Source: Verrucomicrobiales bacterium (GTDB lineage: Bacteria > Verrucomicrobiota > Verrucomicrobiia > Verrucomicrobiales > V1-33). Taken from it: a DNA stretch of 64,000 nt. The stretch lies in assembly GCA_028293125.1 (NCBI GenBank), contig JAQGPJ010000021.1, forward strand, positions 1 through 64,000, in the 5' to 3' direction. The notes under the pieces are model-generated. The model saw nothing but the letters and a program-made list of their open reading frames with translations. It had not been told where the DNA came from and did no database searches. A program made the position numbers and the translations under genes. Each line of letters starts with the position of its first letter. Positions within the stretch are counted from its first letter, which is position 1. This document shows positions 28,114 to 35,639 of the stretch, in pieces.

Positions 28114-28160
28114 GGAAAAAAATTGGCCTCCAGAGGGCGCTGCTGGAACCCTTCTGGAGA
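28114..28160 (-). terminator. Rho-independent terminator of the 28201 PEP-CTERM gene
   Basis: On the minus strand an imperfect stem CTCCAGAAGGG/CCCTCTGGAG is followed by GGCCAA and a run of eight T residues. It begins about 40 bases after the stop codon. Confidence 0.7.
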
Positions 28161-28200
28161 CCGGTGTTACTGTGAACGAATTTTTTGAAGGCCACTCCGC

Positions 28201-29004
28201 TCAGAGGCGGATGGCGGAACGGCGGCGGGAGGAAAGCGCCAGTCCCAGGAAGCTGGCTATGGTCAGGACTCCGGCGGGCTCGGGAGCGGACACCACGAAG
28301 AATTTGCGGATGAAGGACTGCTTTTTTGGAATCACATTCCTGCGGGCACCCAGGTTGTCCATGGTCAGAGCCTGCGGCTTTTCCTTACCATCAGCGGCGG
28401 AGGTTCCGCCAGTGCGGTCTGCAAATTTCCAGATGCTCTTGTCGCTGTCGTAAAGGCTGGCCCAGCGCCAATCCACCGGATCCTCCAGAGCGCTGCCCTC
28501 AGAAACTCCCTGCCCGGTGCCGGGCTGAAGCTGGAGGGTGCCAAGGAAGCTGGCGGAGAAAGTGTTGGCCATTAAAGATTTCAATCCTTCGGCAGGAGCA
28601 GTGTCCCCGGAAGTTTTGGAATCCAGCTTTGCCGCCGGACCGGACGATTTGCCGGAGGCCCCAATAAAACCGCCGAGGAAGCCGGTCGAGGCTCCGTTCG
28701 TGACCACCGCTTTTCCCGCCGTCATGGAGTTATTCCGGGCGGTGTAAACCGAACTGTGGTCCGGCAGGGCGCCGGCAGGGGGGTAGGTTTCAAAAGCCCC
28801 AGAGGAGCCATTGATAGTTTCGGAAACATTCCTGGCACCTGCTCCCCGACTGTAATGGGTCTCATACAGGGTGTCAAAAACGGTTCCCACGCTAAAGATG
28901 GTGCCGGTTCCGTCAAGTTGTGTAACAGTCCGGGTTACCGCTGCCTGGGCTACTGCGGGAGACGCGGTCAGCAGAAGTGCGGCGAGGCGCCTTGAGGTTT
29001 TCAT
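28201..29004 (-). CDS. PEP-CTERM secreted protein A
   Basis: 267 residues from ATG 29004, chosen for the signal peptide MKTSRRLAALLLTASPAVAQ and because it lies 46 bases from a sigma-54-like promoter. The mature part is low in cysteine and rich in Gly/Ser/Thr (SVYTARNNSMTAGKAVVTNG, FLGGFIGASGKSSGPA). It ends with the exosortase signal APEPAGVLTIASFLGLALSS then RRRSAIRL, almost the same as the tail of the neighbouring 29399 protein. Presumably exported, processed at the PEP motif and linked to the outer surface or exopolysaccharide. No enzyme motif. The exosortase gene is not in this window. Confidence 0.85.
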   Translation of the reverse strand: MKTSRRLAALLLTASPAVAQAAVTRTVTQLDGTGTIFSVGTVFDTLYETHYSRGAGARNVSETINGSSGAFETYPPAGALPDHSSVYTARNNSMTAGKAVVTNGASTGFLGGFIGASGKSSGPAAKLDSKTSGDTAPAEGLKSLMANTFSASFLGTLQLQPGTGQGVSEGSALEDPVDWRWASLYDSDKSIWKFADRTGGTSAADGKEKPQALTMDNLGARRNVIPKKQSFIRKFFVVSAPEPAGVLTIASFLGLALSSRRRSAIRL

Positions 29005-29049
29005 GGAGGAGGGGGAGGTGAAATTCTGAGGCGTGGACAACCCTCATTA

Positions 29050-29101
29050 TGCAAGTTGGAGGCCAAACCGTAATAAACATCACAAATCCTTCATTTTGAA
29101 C
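29050..29101 (-). promoter_or_regulatory. Sigma-54-like promoter and upstream element of PEP-CTERM gene A
   Basis: Minus-strand TGGCCTCCAACTTGCA (29065-29050) fits the -24/-12 consensus TGGCAYRNNNNTTGCW at 10 of 12 defined positions with exact GG-N10-GC spacing. A conserved 9-mer, GTTCAAAAT on the minus strand, lies at 29093-29101, with its proximal edge 43 bases from that of the -12 element. Both parts and both distances recur upstream of the 29399 gene. Confidence 0.6.
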
Positions 29102-29315
29102 CATTTAAGCCGCTAAATCCAATTTATTAAACTAATACATTAACTAATTATGCAATGCACATGCACGATCACTGCAATCAGACTATCCCATAGTTTCAAT
29201 GAGAGAGTGATCCACTCTCCTGATCATTGCCCTTTCGCAATGCCCGGCGGCTGGATTCAGACCACCGCTGCCGCTGCTGAAAACCGCCTTGCTTTTAATG
29301 GAATGAAGAGGAAGG

Positions 29316-29401
29316 CCTCCAGCCGGTGGTTTTCAACCGGGCTGGAGGCTTGGGCATTCCAATTGGAAATTTCAATGGACTGAAGAACCGCATCCCGCTC
29401 A
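29316..29401 (-). repeat. 3'-end hairpin repeat, copy 1
   Basis: Just after the stop of the 29399 gene (minus strand), a stretch of about 85 bases carries the string ATTGAAATTTCC and a hairpin CCTCCAGCC...GGTT/AACC...GGCTGGAGG at 29316-29348. A diverged copy lies at 30803-30892. It is not followed by a clean T-run, so it may be a 3'-end stabiliser rather than a simple terminator. Confidence 0.6.
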
Positions 29402-30397
29402 CAGGCGGACGGCGGAGCGGCGGCGCGAAAAGAGGGCCAGTCCGAGGAAGCCACCCATGGTCAGGACTCCGGCAGGTTCGGGAGCGGACACGAGGGTGAT
29501 TTTGCCAGTGAAGGGATTATCCATCATGGTCGCGTTCTTGTCGGTGATGTTCCAGTTTTTGGCGATCAGAGTTCCGTTGATATTGGCGCTCTGATTCACA
29601 TCGGCGGCCGGAGCGAGGATGGTGCCTTTGAACATCTGGTTGACGTTAAGGGTCTGCGCGGAAGTGTCCCCCTCCACGCCGCTCGCCTGGTCCACAAAGT
29701 TCCAGAGGATTTTACCGTCGGTGGCGTTGGTGGACAGGCCCCAATCCACACTGTGACCCAGCACATTGACCACAATGGTCTCCTCACCGGTGCCGCCACC
29801 GAAGCTGATGTTGTTGAGGCCGCCGATTTTGGAGCCGTCGATGGTGTAAACCTTCAGGCCGTCCCCGTTGGCTGTATTCTGGGAAAGGTCGACCTTGACG
29901 CTCACGTCCTTCGGGTCCAGCGAGATGGTCACGCTGTCCATTTTGGCCAGATCGGAGGAAAGCTTGACCAGATTTTCGACTGTCGGAGCGAGATCAAAGG
30001 ACTTGTTGTAAATGTCCCCCTTTTTGGCAACCAGATTGTCTTTGGTATAGTCGCCACCGATGTAAATGTCACCACTGTTGGCACGCACGGCGGCGTCCGC
30101 CCCTTTGTTTCCGGCCACGGTGTTATCGCCGCCGATGTAGAGGGAGGTGTTGTCCGGCAGAGGACTGCCCGGCTGGGTGGTGCCGTTCACCAGACGGACA
30201 TCATAATTCACGCCGGAGAAGTTTCCTCCCACCACCACCGATCCCTGGGCCTGCCCGCCTTCGGGGGCATAGGCATTGCCACTGACGAAAACATTGGTGT
30301 CTCCGGCTATCCCAAGGGAGAGGGAGGTCACGGCAGCCGGAGCGGCGGCGAAGGGACAGATGAGAAGAAGAGCAGTGAGGAATTTGGATTTGTTCAC
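29399..30397 (-). CDS. PEP-CTERM protein B with choice-of-anchor A domain
   Basis: 332 residues from a GTG at 30397. I prefer this start to ATG 30430 because it opens the signal peptide (V/M)NKSKFLTALLLICPFAAAP and keeps the same 47-base distance to the sigma-54-like element as the paralogue; the ATG would leave almost no leader. The body is a choice-of-anchor A domain: AYAPEGGQAQGSVVVGGNFS near the start and KILWNFVDQASG, FKGTILAPAADVNQ and INGTLIAKNWN near the end, a beta-helix-like adhesive fold. The tail APEPAGVLTMGGFLGLALFS then RRRSAVRL is a PEP-CTERM signal. Expected at the cell surface; an adhesion or matrix role is inferred from the domain. Confidence 0.87.
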   Translation of the reverse strand: MNKSKFLTALLLICPFAAAPAAVTSLSLGIAGDTNVFVSGNAYAPEGGQAQGSVVVGGNFSGVNYDVRLVNGTTQPGSPLPDNTSLYIGGDNTVAGNKGADAAVRANSGDIYIGGDYTKDNLVAKKGDIYNKSFDLAPTVENLVKLSSDLAKMDSVTISLDPKDVSVKVDLSQNTANGDGLKVYTIDGSKIGGLNNISFGGGTGEETIVVNVLGHSVDWGLSTNATDGKILWNFVDQASGVEGDTSAQTLNVNQMFKGTILAPAADVNQSANINGTLIAKNWNITDKNATMMDNPFTGKITLVSAPEPAGVLTMGGFLGLALFSRRRSAVRL

Positions 30398-30443
30398 AGT
30401 AGCAGACTTTTCGATGTTAATTTTCAGCAACGGATGATTTTAA

Positions 30444-30495
30444 TGCAGTTTGGATGCCATGAATGCAACCTTCATCTAAATCATTTATTTTGAAC
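30444..30495 (-). promoter_or_regulatory. Sigma-54-like promoter and upstream element of PEP-CTERM gene B
   Basis: Minus-strand TGGCATCCAAACTGCA (30459-30444) matches the -24/-12 consensus with TGGCAY intact, exact GG-N10-GC spacing and one mismatch in TTGC. The 9-mer GTTCAAAAT is repeated at 30487-30495, again 43 bases from the -12 element measured edge to edge as in gene A. In known PEP-CTERM systems sigma-54 and the PrsK/PrsR regulators control such genes. Confidence 0.6.
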
Positions 30496-31118
30496 GGTTT
30501 ACGAATTTTTTAAGGATTTCATGTCGGCGGGAATCCCAAATTTCATTGCAGCTGCACGGAATTTGCAATCCATCGCAACGTTCCTGCAACATCCGCAGGG
30601 CACCAAAGCCCTGCCGCCGAAGCCATGTCCTGATTCGTTTAAAGTTCATTTGGAACACCTGAGCATTCGGATTCCGTCAAATTTTTTGACGGAAACATTT
30701 GAACTATTACAGGACCGCGCAGAATTCCCAAAGGGAAATAGGAGAGATTTTAATTTTAAAACCCCACTCGTGGTGCCTGTATGAGTACCCCCAGCAGGAA
30801 GAGTCTCCAGCCAAAGGTTTTCAACCTGGCTGGAGAACTTGAACACTTCGATCGGAAATTTGAATGAACTGCAGGACCACGTTCCTCTCCCGCCTGCCGG
30901 GGGCAGGATTGCCAGTCACAAAAGCAAGGGCATTGCCGGCGGGCGCCAAGGTGGCGCAAACCACTGCCACCCGCGCTTCAACAAGGGGGAGGAAAAACGG
31001 CAAATTACAAAGCTCCATTTTTCCCCTCCTGCTCCCTGTGCGGAATACCCCCATCGGCTGCGGTCGGAAAGGGAATTTTTTGCCGGCACGCCGCTCTGTT
31101 GCCATGCCGGGCCTGCGC
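30496..31118. other. A+T-rich intergenic region with hairpin and repeat copy 2
   Basis: About 620 bases without a gene I can support. It contains a perfect 9-bp inverted repeat TTCCGTCAA/TTGACGGAA with a five-base loop at 30672-30694, and the second copy of the 3'-end hairpin repeat at 30803-30892, including CTCCAGCC/GGCTGGAG at 30805-30835. The repeat copy without a preceding PEP-CTERM gene suggests that a third paralogue once stood here. An 87-codon forward frame spans the inverted repeat but is unconvincing. Confidence 0.5.
30803..30892 (-). repeat. 3'-end hairpin repeat, copy 2 (orphan)
   Basis: Aligned on the minus strand with copy 1, it shares GAG.GG..CG.GGT.CT.CAGT, CATT.AAATTTCC and the CTCCAGCC.GGTTGAAAACC hairpin, roughly 70% identity by eye. 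Similarity starts right at the position of the stop codon in copy 1 and does not extend into a recognisable PEP-CTERM coding tail. Confidence 0.6.
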
Positions 31119-31679
31119 TTATTCCCCCGCCACCCTCACGGTGCGTCCCTGGCCTCTCATCCAGGCGGTGCGGAGGCTCTGGTGCAGAGCCAGCAGGTCC
31201 GCCTTGTTTTGAAGCCGGAACTCAATGGTGTGGGCATGGGTGGCCAGCGGATAGTCCTTGACCACCTTGCGCCAGACCTTGTCGGTGCCCGTGCGGTCGG
31301 CGGCGCTGTCCGCCAGCTCGGTCAGACGGGCCTTGGCGGCCTCCGCCGCACCCGAGGCCGTTCCCACCGGCAGTGACTCCATAAAATAAAACCGCGCCAG
31401 GGCGGACCCCTCTGTCACCACATTCATTTCCGTGACCCGGCCTCCCGTCAGGTTGAACTCGTGCAGGCTGACCACGTTCACCCTGCTCAGCAGCACGGTG
31501 TAGCTTCCGCCTGGCAGCGTGCAGTCCCAGAAGGCGTTTTTCGAGTCTGTGTCCGTCACGCTTCCCCCCGCCGGAGGCGTGGTGGGCGTGGGATTCTGCG
31601 CGGACAGCCGCGCGGGCGCGGACAGCAGCAGCATCAGACCCAGCAGGGACGCACAACGGAGGACGGGAGGCATTTTCAT
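31119..31679 (-). CDS. Exported hypothetical protein, 186 residues
   Basis: ATG 31679 opens a good signal peptide (MKMPPVLRCASLLGLMLLLS then APARLSA). The mature part begins with a threonine/proline linker, then a small beta region (SYTVLLSRVNVVSLHEFNLT, TEMNVVTEGSALARFYFMES) and a helical C-terminus (ASGAAEAAKARLTELADSAA, EFRLQNKADLLALHQSLRTA). No known motif. The mixed beta-then-helix layout suggests a periplasmic binding or structural protein. It is divergent from the dienelactone-hydrolase-like gene with a 190-base gap. Confidence 0.7.
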   Translation of the reverse strand: MKMPPVLRCASLLGLMLLLSAPARLSAQNPTPTTPPAGGSVTDTDSKNAFWDCTLPGGSYTVLLSRVNVVSLHEFNLTGGRVTEMNVVTEGSALARFYFMESLPVGTASGAAEAAKARLTELADSAADRTGTDKVWRKVVKDYPLATHAHTIEFRLQNKADLLALHQSLRTAWMRGQGRTVRVAGE

Positions 31680-31870
31680 TTCCCGCCATCCTGGCAGCAC
31701 CGGCCGGATTTGTCACCGGGAACATGGCTTGATCCCTGACAGAGCCGGATATGGGGCGGCTGTGATGCTCCAAACAGCCGACAAATAAAGCTCATCGTTA
31801 AGGCATTCCGCGTTTCCGTGCGGGGAAATGCTTCCCGGACGCCCAAGGCACGCCATAATCCGCCTCCATT

Positions 31871-32770
31871 ATGAACCGACAAACCTCCGCCGATTTTGAT
31901 CAGGAACTGCTCAATCTTTATGATGACTACGCGCACGGCCGGGTGAGCCGCCGGACATTTCTGGACAAAGCCTCCAAATACACGGTGGGGGGCATGACGG
32001 CGCTGGCCATTCTGGAGGCCATGAGCCCGAATTATGCCTTCGCCCAGCAGGTGGCCAAAGAGGATGCACGGCTGAAAACCGGTTATGCAGAGTATGACTC
32101 TCCCAAGGGCGGCGGCAAAATGAAGGGCTATCTGGCCCGTCCGGCCCATACGGACAGAAAACTGCCCGCCGTGCTGGTGGTCCATGAGAACCGGGGTCTG
32201 AATCCCTATATCGAGGACGTGGCCCGCCGGGTGGCGGTGGAGGGGTTTCTGGCCTTTGCTCCCGATGCCCTGACTCCTCTGGGGGGTTATCCTGGCAATG
32301 ACGACAAGGGGCGCGAGCTTCAGGCCAAACGCGACAGCCGGGAGATGCAGGAGGATTTTATCGCCGCCGCCCAATGGCTGAAGACCCATCCGGAAAGCGA
32401 CGGCAAGGTGGGCGTCATCGGATTCTGCTACGGAGGCATGATCTCCAATGTGCTGGCCGTGGCCCTGCCGGATGTCATTCTGGCCGCAGTGCCCTTCTAC
32501 GGGCGCCAGCCGGCGGCGGAGGACGCTGCGAAGATCAAGGGTTCGCTGCTGATGCACTACGGCGAGCTGGACCAGCGGGTGAACGAAGGGCGCGCCGCTT
32601 GGAACGAGGCGCTGAAAAAAGCGGGTGTGAACTTCACGGACCATGTCTATCCCAAAGCCAACCACGGCTTCCACAACGACACCACCCCGCGCTATGACGA
32701 GGCGGCGGCCAAACTGGCCTGGACGCGGACCGTGGAGTTTCTCAACAAAACTTTGAAAACCGGCGTGTAA
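31871..32770 (+). CDS. Dienelactone hydrolase family protein with N-terminal Tat-like leader
   Basis: 299 residues. An alpha/beta-hydrolase with the dienelactone-hydrolase triad: Cys186 in VIGFCYGGM, His in [10 protein letters not shown] and the family Glu106 in [15 protein letters not shown]. The first 60 residues carry [20 protein letters not shown] then [13 protein letters not shown], a twin-arginine S-R-R-T-F-L motif with a hydrophobic stretch, as in YghX-type members. Likely exported folded, acting on an ester or lactone; the physiological substrate is unknown. Monocistronic, followed by hairpins at 32859 and 32907. Confidence 0.88.
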   Translation: MNRQTSADFDQELLNLYDDYAHGRVSRRTFLDKASKYTVGGMTALAILEAMSPNYAFAQQVAKEDARLKTGYAEYDSPKGGGKMKGYLARPAHTDRKLPAVLVVHENRGLNPYIEDVARRVAVEGFLAFAPDALTPLGGYPGNDDKGRELQAKRDSREMQEDFIAAAQWLKTHPESDGKVGVIGFCYGGMISNVLAVALPDVILAAVPFYGRQPAAEDAAKIKGSLLMHYGELDQRVNEGRAAWNEALKKAGVNFTDHVYPKANHGFHNDTTPRYDEAAAKLAWTRTVEFLNKTLKTGV

Positions 32771-33083
32771 CATGCCGGTTCAGGCCATCAGTCGGCACTT
32801 GGCGGAGCGTGTGCCCGGAGGGGTGGAAAAAACCTGCCCCTGTCGGGCGGCCCTTGCAGGCTGGCTCCCTCGTTCAAAAAGGGAGTCAGCCCGAATAAAA
32901 TTCCTGGGGGATTTATTCCCCCGCGGTGAGGTCGGCGATCAAATGCTGCGGAACCGCACCGGATAATTTGTAAAAAAGGGCAGATCATCATTTGAACGGG
33001 AAATGTTTTCCCGCTGGCAAGACCCTCAGAATCATCAACGGTTCCACTTCCCCGGACTCATGATGATTTGCCCCACCGCCTGA
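32771..33083. other. Intergenic region with two hairpins
   Basis: About 310 bases. A strong stem GGCTG-G-CTCCCT/AGGGAG-T-CAGCC lies at 32859-32891, followed by an A+T-rich patch and a GGGGG/CCCCC hairpin near 32907-32923. They probably end transcription of the hydrolase gene, but the T-runs are poor. No protein remnant is seen. Confidence 0.45.
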
Positions 33084-34286
33084 ATGATGGATGATGATGA
33101 TTTGGTGAACAGCACATCGAAGGATGTCGCGCTTATTCAGGCGATCACGGCGGTGCCGGCGATTTTGGATGTGATCTGCCGCACAACCGGCATGGGATTC
33201 GCCGCCGTGGCACGGGTGACGGAGAGCCGCTGGGTGGCCTGCAGTGTGCTTGACCATATTCAGTTCGGACTGCCGGCCGGAGGCGAACTGGAACTGGAGA
33301 CCACCATCTGCCATGAGATCAGGCAAAGCCAGGCACCGGTGGTGATCGATCATGTGGCCCGGGATGAGGTTTACTGCGGCCACCACACGCCTTTGAAATA
33401 TGGCTTCCAGAGCTACATTTCGATGCCTATTTTCTTAAAGGACGGGCAGTTTTTCGGAACGCTGTGCTCTATTGACCCCAATCCCGCCCGTCTGAACACA
33501 CCGGAAACCCTCAGCATGTTCAAGCTCTTCGCGGAGCTGATCGCTTTTCATATTGATGGGGCCAAAACGCTGGCGCGCAGCGAGTCCCAGTTACAGGAGG
33601 TCCGCGAAATTTCCCAGCTAAGGGAGCAGTTTATCGGCGTGCTGGGGCACGATCTCCGGAATCCTCTGAACGCCATCTCCATGGGCACCATGCTGCTGAG
33701 CGAAAGCCCGCTGGAACCGGAGGACAAGGAAGTGGTGAGAATGATGGACCGCAGCATTTCCCGAATGTCCGAACTGATCGACGATGTCGTGGATTTCACC
33801 CGGGGACGACTGGGCGGAGGCATCCCCATCGGGGAAAAACTGCCGGAGCCGCTGGAGCCGATGCTTTGGGGGGTGATCGGGGAGATGAGCGCGGTGAGGC
33901 CGGACCGCAAAATCGAAACCACTTTCGCCCTGAGTGGGGAGGTTTCCTTCGACCGGAAGCGGCTGTCCCAGCTTTTCGCCAATCTGCTCTCCAATGCCAT
34001 CTTTCATGGGAAGCCTGGCACCCCTGTGCAGGTGCGCGCCACCGGCGGCGGCGTGGAGGAATTGAAGCTGTCGGTCTCCAATGCCGCCGATCCCATCCCT
34101 CCGGAAGTGCTGGCGCGGCTGTTCAAGCCTTTTTCACGGGGAGAACCCTCCGGCCATCAGGAGGGACTGGGGCTGGGACTCTACATTGCCTCGGAAATCG
34201 CCAGGTCCCATGGGGGCAGCCTGTCCGTGATTTCCAATGAGCAGGAGACCATATTCACCTTTGTGATGCCGGCGTCACCGCTCTGA
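33084..34286 (+). CDS. GAF-domain sensor histidine kinase (orphan)
   Basis: 400 residues, soluble. Residues about 15-160 form a GAF domain (DVICRTTGMGFAAVARVTES, SYISMPIFLKDGQFFGTLCS). Then a linker helix and the phosphoacceptor box FIGVLGHDLRNPLNAIS with His189, followed by the ATPase domain: N-box LSQLFANLLSNAIFHGKPG, a G1-like VSNAADPIPPEVLARLF and G2 GLGLGLYIASEIARSHGG. G1 has lost the usual D-x-G-x-G, a variation seen in some relatives of this HWE/HisKA type. No response regulator is adjacent. The phytochrome-like CHEIRQ region could bind a small ligand, but none is identified. A decayed homologue lies at 3467-3688. Confidence 0.88.
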   Translation: MMDDDDLVNSTSKDVALIQAITAVPAILDVICRTTGMGFAAVARVTESRWVACSVLDHIQFGLPAGGELELETTICHEIRQSQAPVVIDHVARDEVYCGHHTPLKYGFQSYISMPIFLKDGQFFGTLCSIDPNPARLNTPETLSMFKLFAELIAFHIDGAKTLARSESQLQEVREISQLREQFIGVLGHDLRNPLNAISMGTMLLSESPLEPEDKEVVRMMDRSISRMSELIDDVVDFTRGRLGGGIPIGEKLPEPLEPMLWGVIGEMSAVRPDRKIETTFALSGEVSFDRKRLSQLFANLLSNAIFHGKPGTPVQVRATGGGVEELKLSVSNAADPIPPEVLARLFKPFSRGEPSGHQEGLGLGLYIASEIARSHGGSLSVISNEQETIFTFVMPASPL

Positions 34287-34327
34287 AATGGTGGGGACGG
34301 GTGGTGATGATGATGCATCCAACAAAT

Positions 34328-35554
34328 TCACCCCACTTTGGAGTTGGGCTTCAGCCGGGAAATCTGCGGCCCGAGCGGCGTCAGATTGCCTTCGGCATGG
34401 AAAAGCCAAATCCGCAGAAAACCGCCCAAGGCCAGGGAGGAGCGGGAAAACTGGATTCCCTCCGCAGTGGACAGTGCTTTGGCTGACTCCCAAAGGAACT
34501 GTTGGACGCTGAAGTCGGAGATAACCGCGATTTTCCAAGGGGCCACGGCCTTCATCTCCAGTGCTTCGGCATTAAGGCCGTGGATAGCGACGGCTCTGAC
34601 AGGATCGGAGTCGGAGAAGGAGGAAGCCGTTGATTCCGGTTGCGGTTCCGGTTCCGGATTGCGGTCAGGGTGCAGGGCTTCACCGGGTTCGGAATTATAA
34701 AGCACCGCAACCGCCTGTCCTTGCGTCTCCTGGCGGCCAAGCACGGTGCCGGATGCCGGACCGGCCGCCGGAAGCGCGCGCACCGCCTGCACGGAGGTGC
34801 CAGTGAACCGGGCATCGCGCAGGTCCAGCAAGCCGTCCTCCGGATTGAGGGATCCGGTGAAAGTGAGATTCCGGGCCTTGGCCTCGAAGCCCGGCACAGG
34901 CACGCCGGACAGCATCAGGGCAAAGCGGGGATCGTCAAAGCTGAGCGCACCGGCGGTGACTTGGACACGCCCGTCATTCAGGCACATGCCGGGGCCCGCC
35001 TGGCCTTCGGTCCGGGCGGCGGTCAGCGTCCAGTGCCCAAGTGACACCAGATCCATCCGGCCCCGGGCGATTTTGATGGATTTCCAGGAGACCAAGGGCA
35101 TCACGCGCGTGAGGGGCTGCGGGGGATCATGGCGCAGGCCGCGGCGCCAGACGACGGCGGGGGATTCGAGCACCACATCGCCCAGCCGCCCGGCCAGAAG
35201 ACCGGTCAGGGAGGCATTGCTGGTGGCGGACGCGGACTGGAACACAGGCTCCGCTTGGTCCGCATGGGTCAGCTTCAGGCCGGTGATTCTCCACAGCCCA
35301 CCCTCCAAGGCCAGGCTGTCCATGCGGACCTTCCAGACGGAGTTCCCCGAGGCCAGCAGCCGGTTCAGCAGGGACACGCGTCCAGCCCATGCCGCCATGC
35401 CCAGCACCGCGATCACCACCGCGCCGCCGCCCAGCCCCCAGGTCAGACGCCGTCTCCACCGCCGCCGCCGGCGGGGCGGGGCGGCTGGAGCGGGTCCGGA
35501 TTCCGGGAGAAGGCTGGGGCGGGAGGATGAGGCTGTCGGGGCGGGAACGGACAC
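34328..35554 (-). CDS. Single-pass membrane protein, AsmA-like
   Basis: 408 residues. An N-terminal proline- and arginine-rich cytoplasmic stretch (PPRRRRRWRRRLTWG) is followed by one membrane segment (LGGGAVVIAVLGMAAWAG). A long periplasmic beta-rich region follows: WKVRMDSLALEGGLWRITGL, LGDVVLESPAVVWRR, ALSFDDPRFALMLSGVPVPG and LTFTGSLNPEDGLLDLRDAR. This 'one helix, then repeating beta strands describing gene-derived layers' layout is typical of AsmA/TamB-type lipid-transport or envelope proteins, but similarity is structural and weak. It lies between kup and the kinase, converging on the latter with a 41-base gap. Confidence 0.6.
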   Translation of the reverse strand: MSVPAPTASSSRPSLLPESGPAPAAPPRRRRRWRRRLTWGLGGGAVVIAVLGMAAWAGRVSLLNRLLASGNSVWKVRMDSLALEGGLWRITGLKLTHADQAEPVFQSASATSNASLTGLLAGRLGDVVLESPAVVWRRGLRHDPPQPLTRVMPLVSWKSIKIARGRMDLVSLGHWTLTAARTEGQAGPGMCLNDGRVQVTAGALSFDDPRFALMLSGVPVPGFEAKARNLTFTGSLNPEDGLLDLRDARFTGTSVQAVRALPAAGPASGTVLGRQETQGQAVAVLYNSEPGEALHPDRNPEPEPQPESTASSFSDSDPVRAVAIHGLNAEALEMKAVAPWKIAVISDFSVQQFLWESAKALSTAEGIQFSRSSLALGGFLRIWLFHAEGNLTPLGPQISRLKPNSKVG

Positions 35555-35639
35555 GGACGCAAAAGGAGGAAGGTTACTCCATGCCGCGCCAAAAGGAAGG
35601 AAGTAAAGCAGGCATGCCGTTCATCCAGCGGCGGAACCT

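Noticed and set aside
30521-30784. 87-residue forward frame in the gap upstream of PEP-CTERM gene B
   Set aside because: It spans a perfect inverted repeat, is A+T-rich and has no family resemblance.
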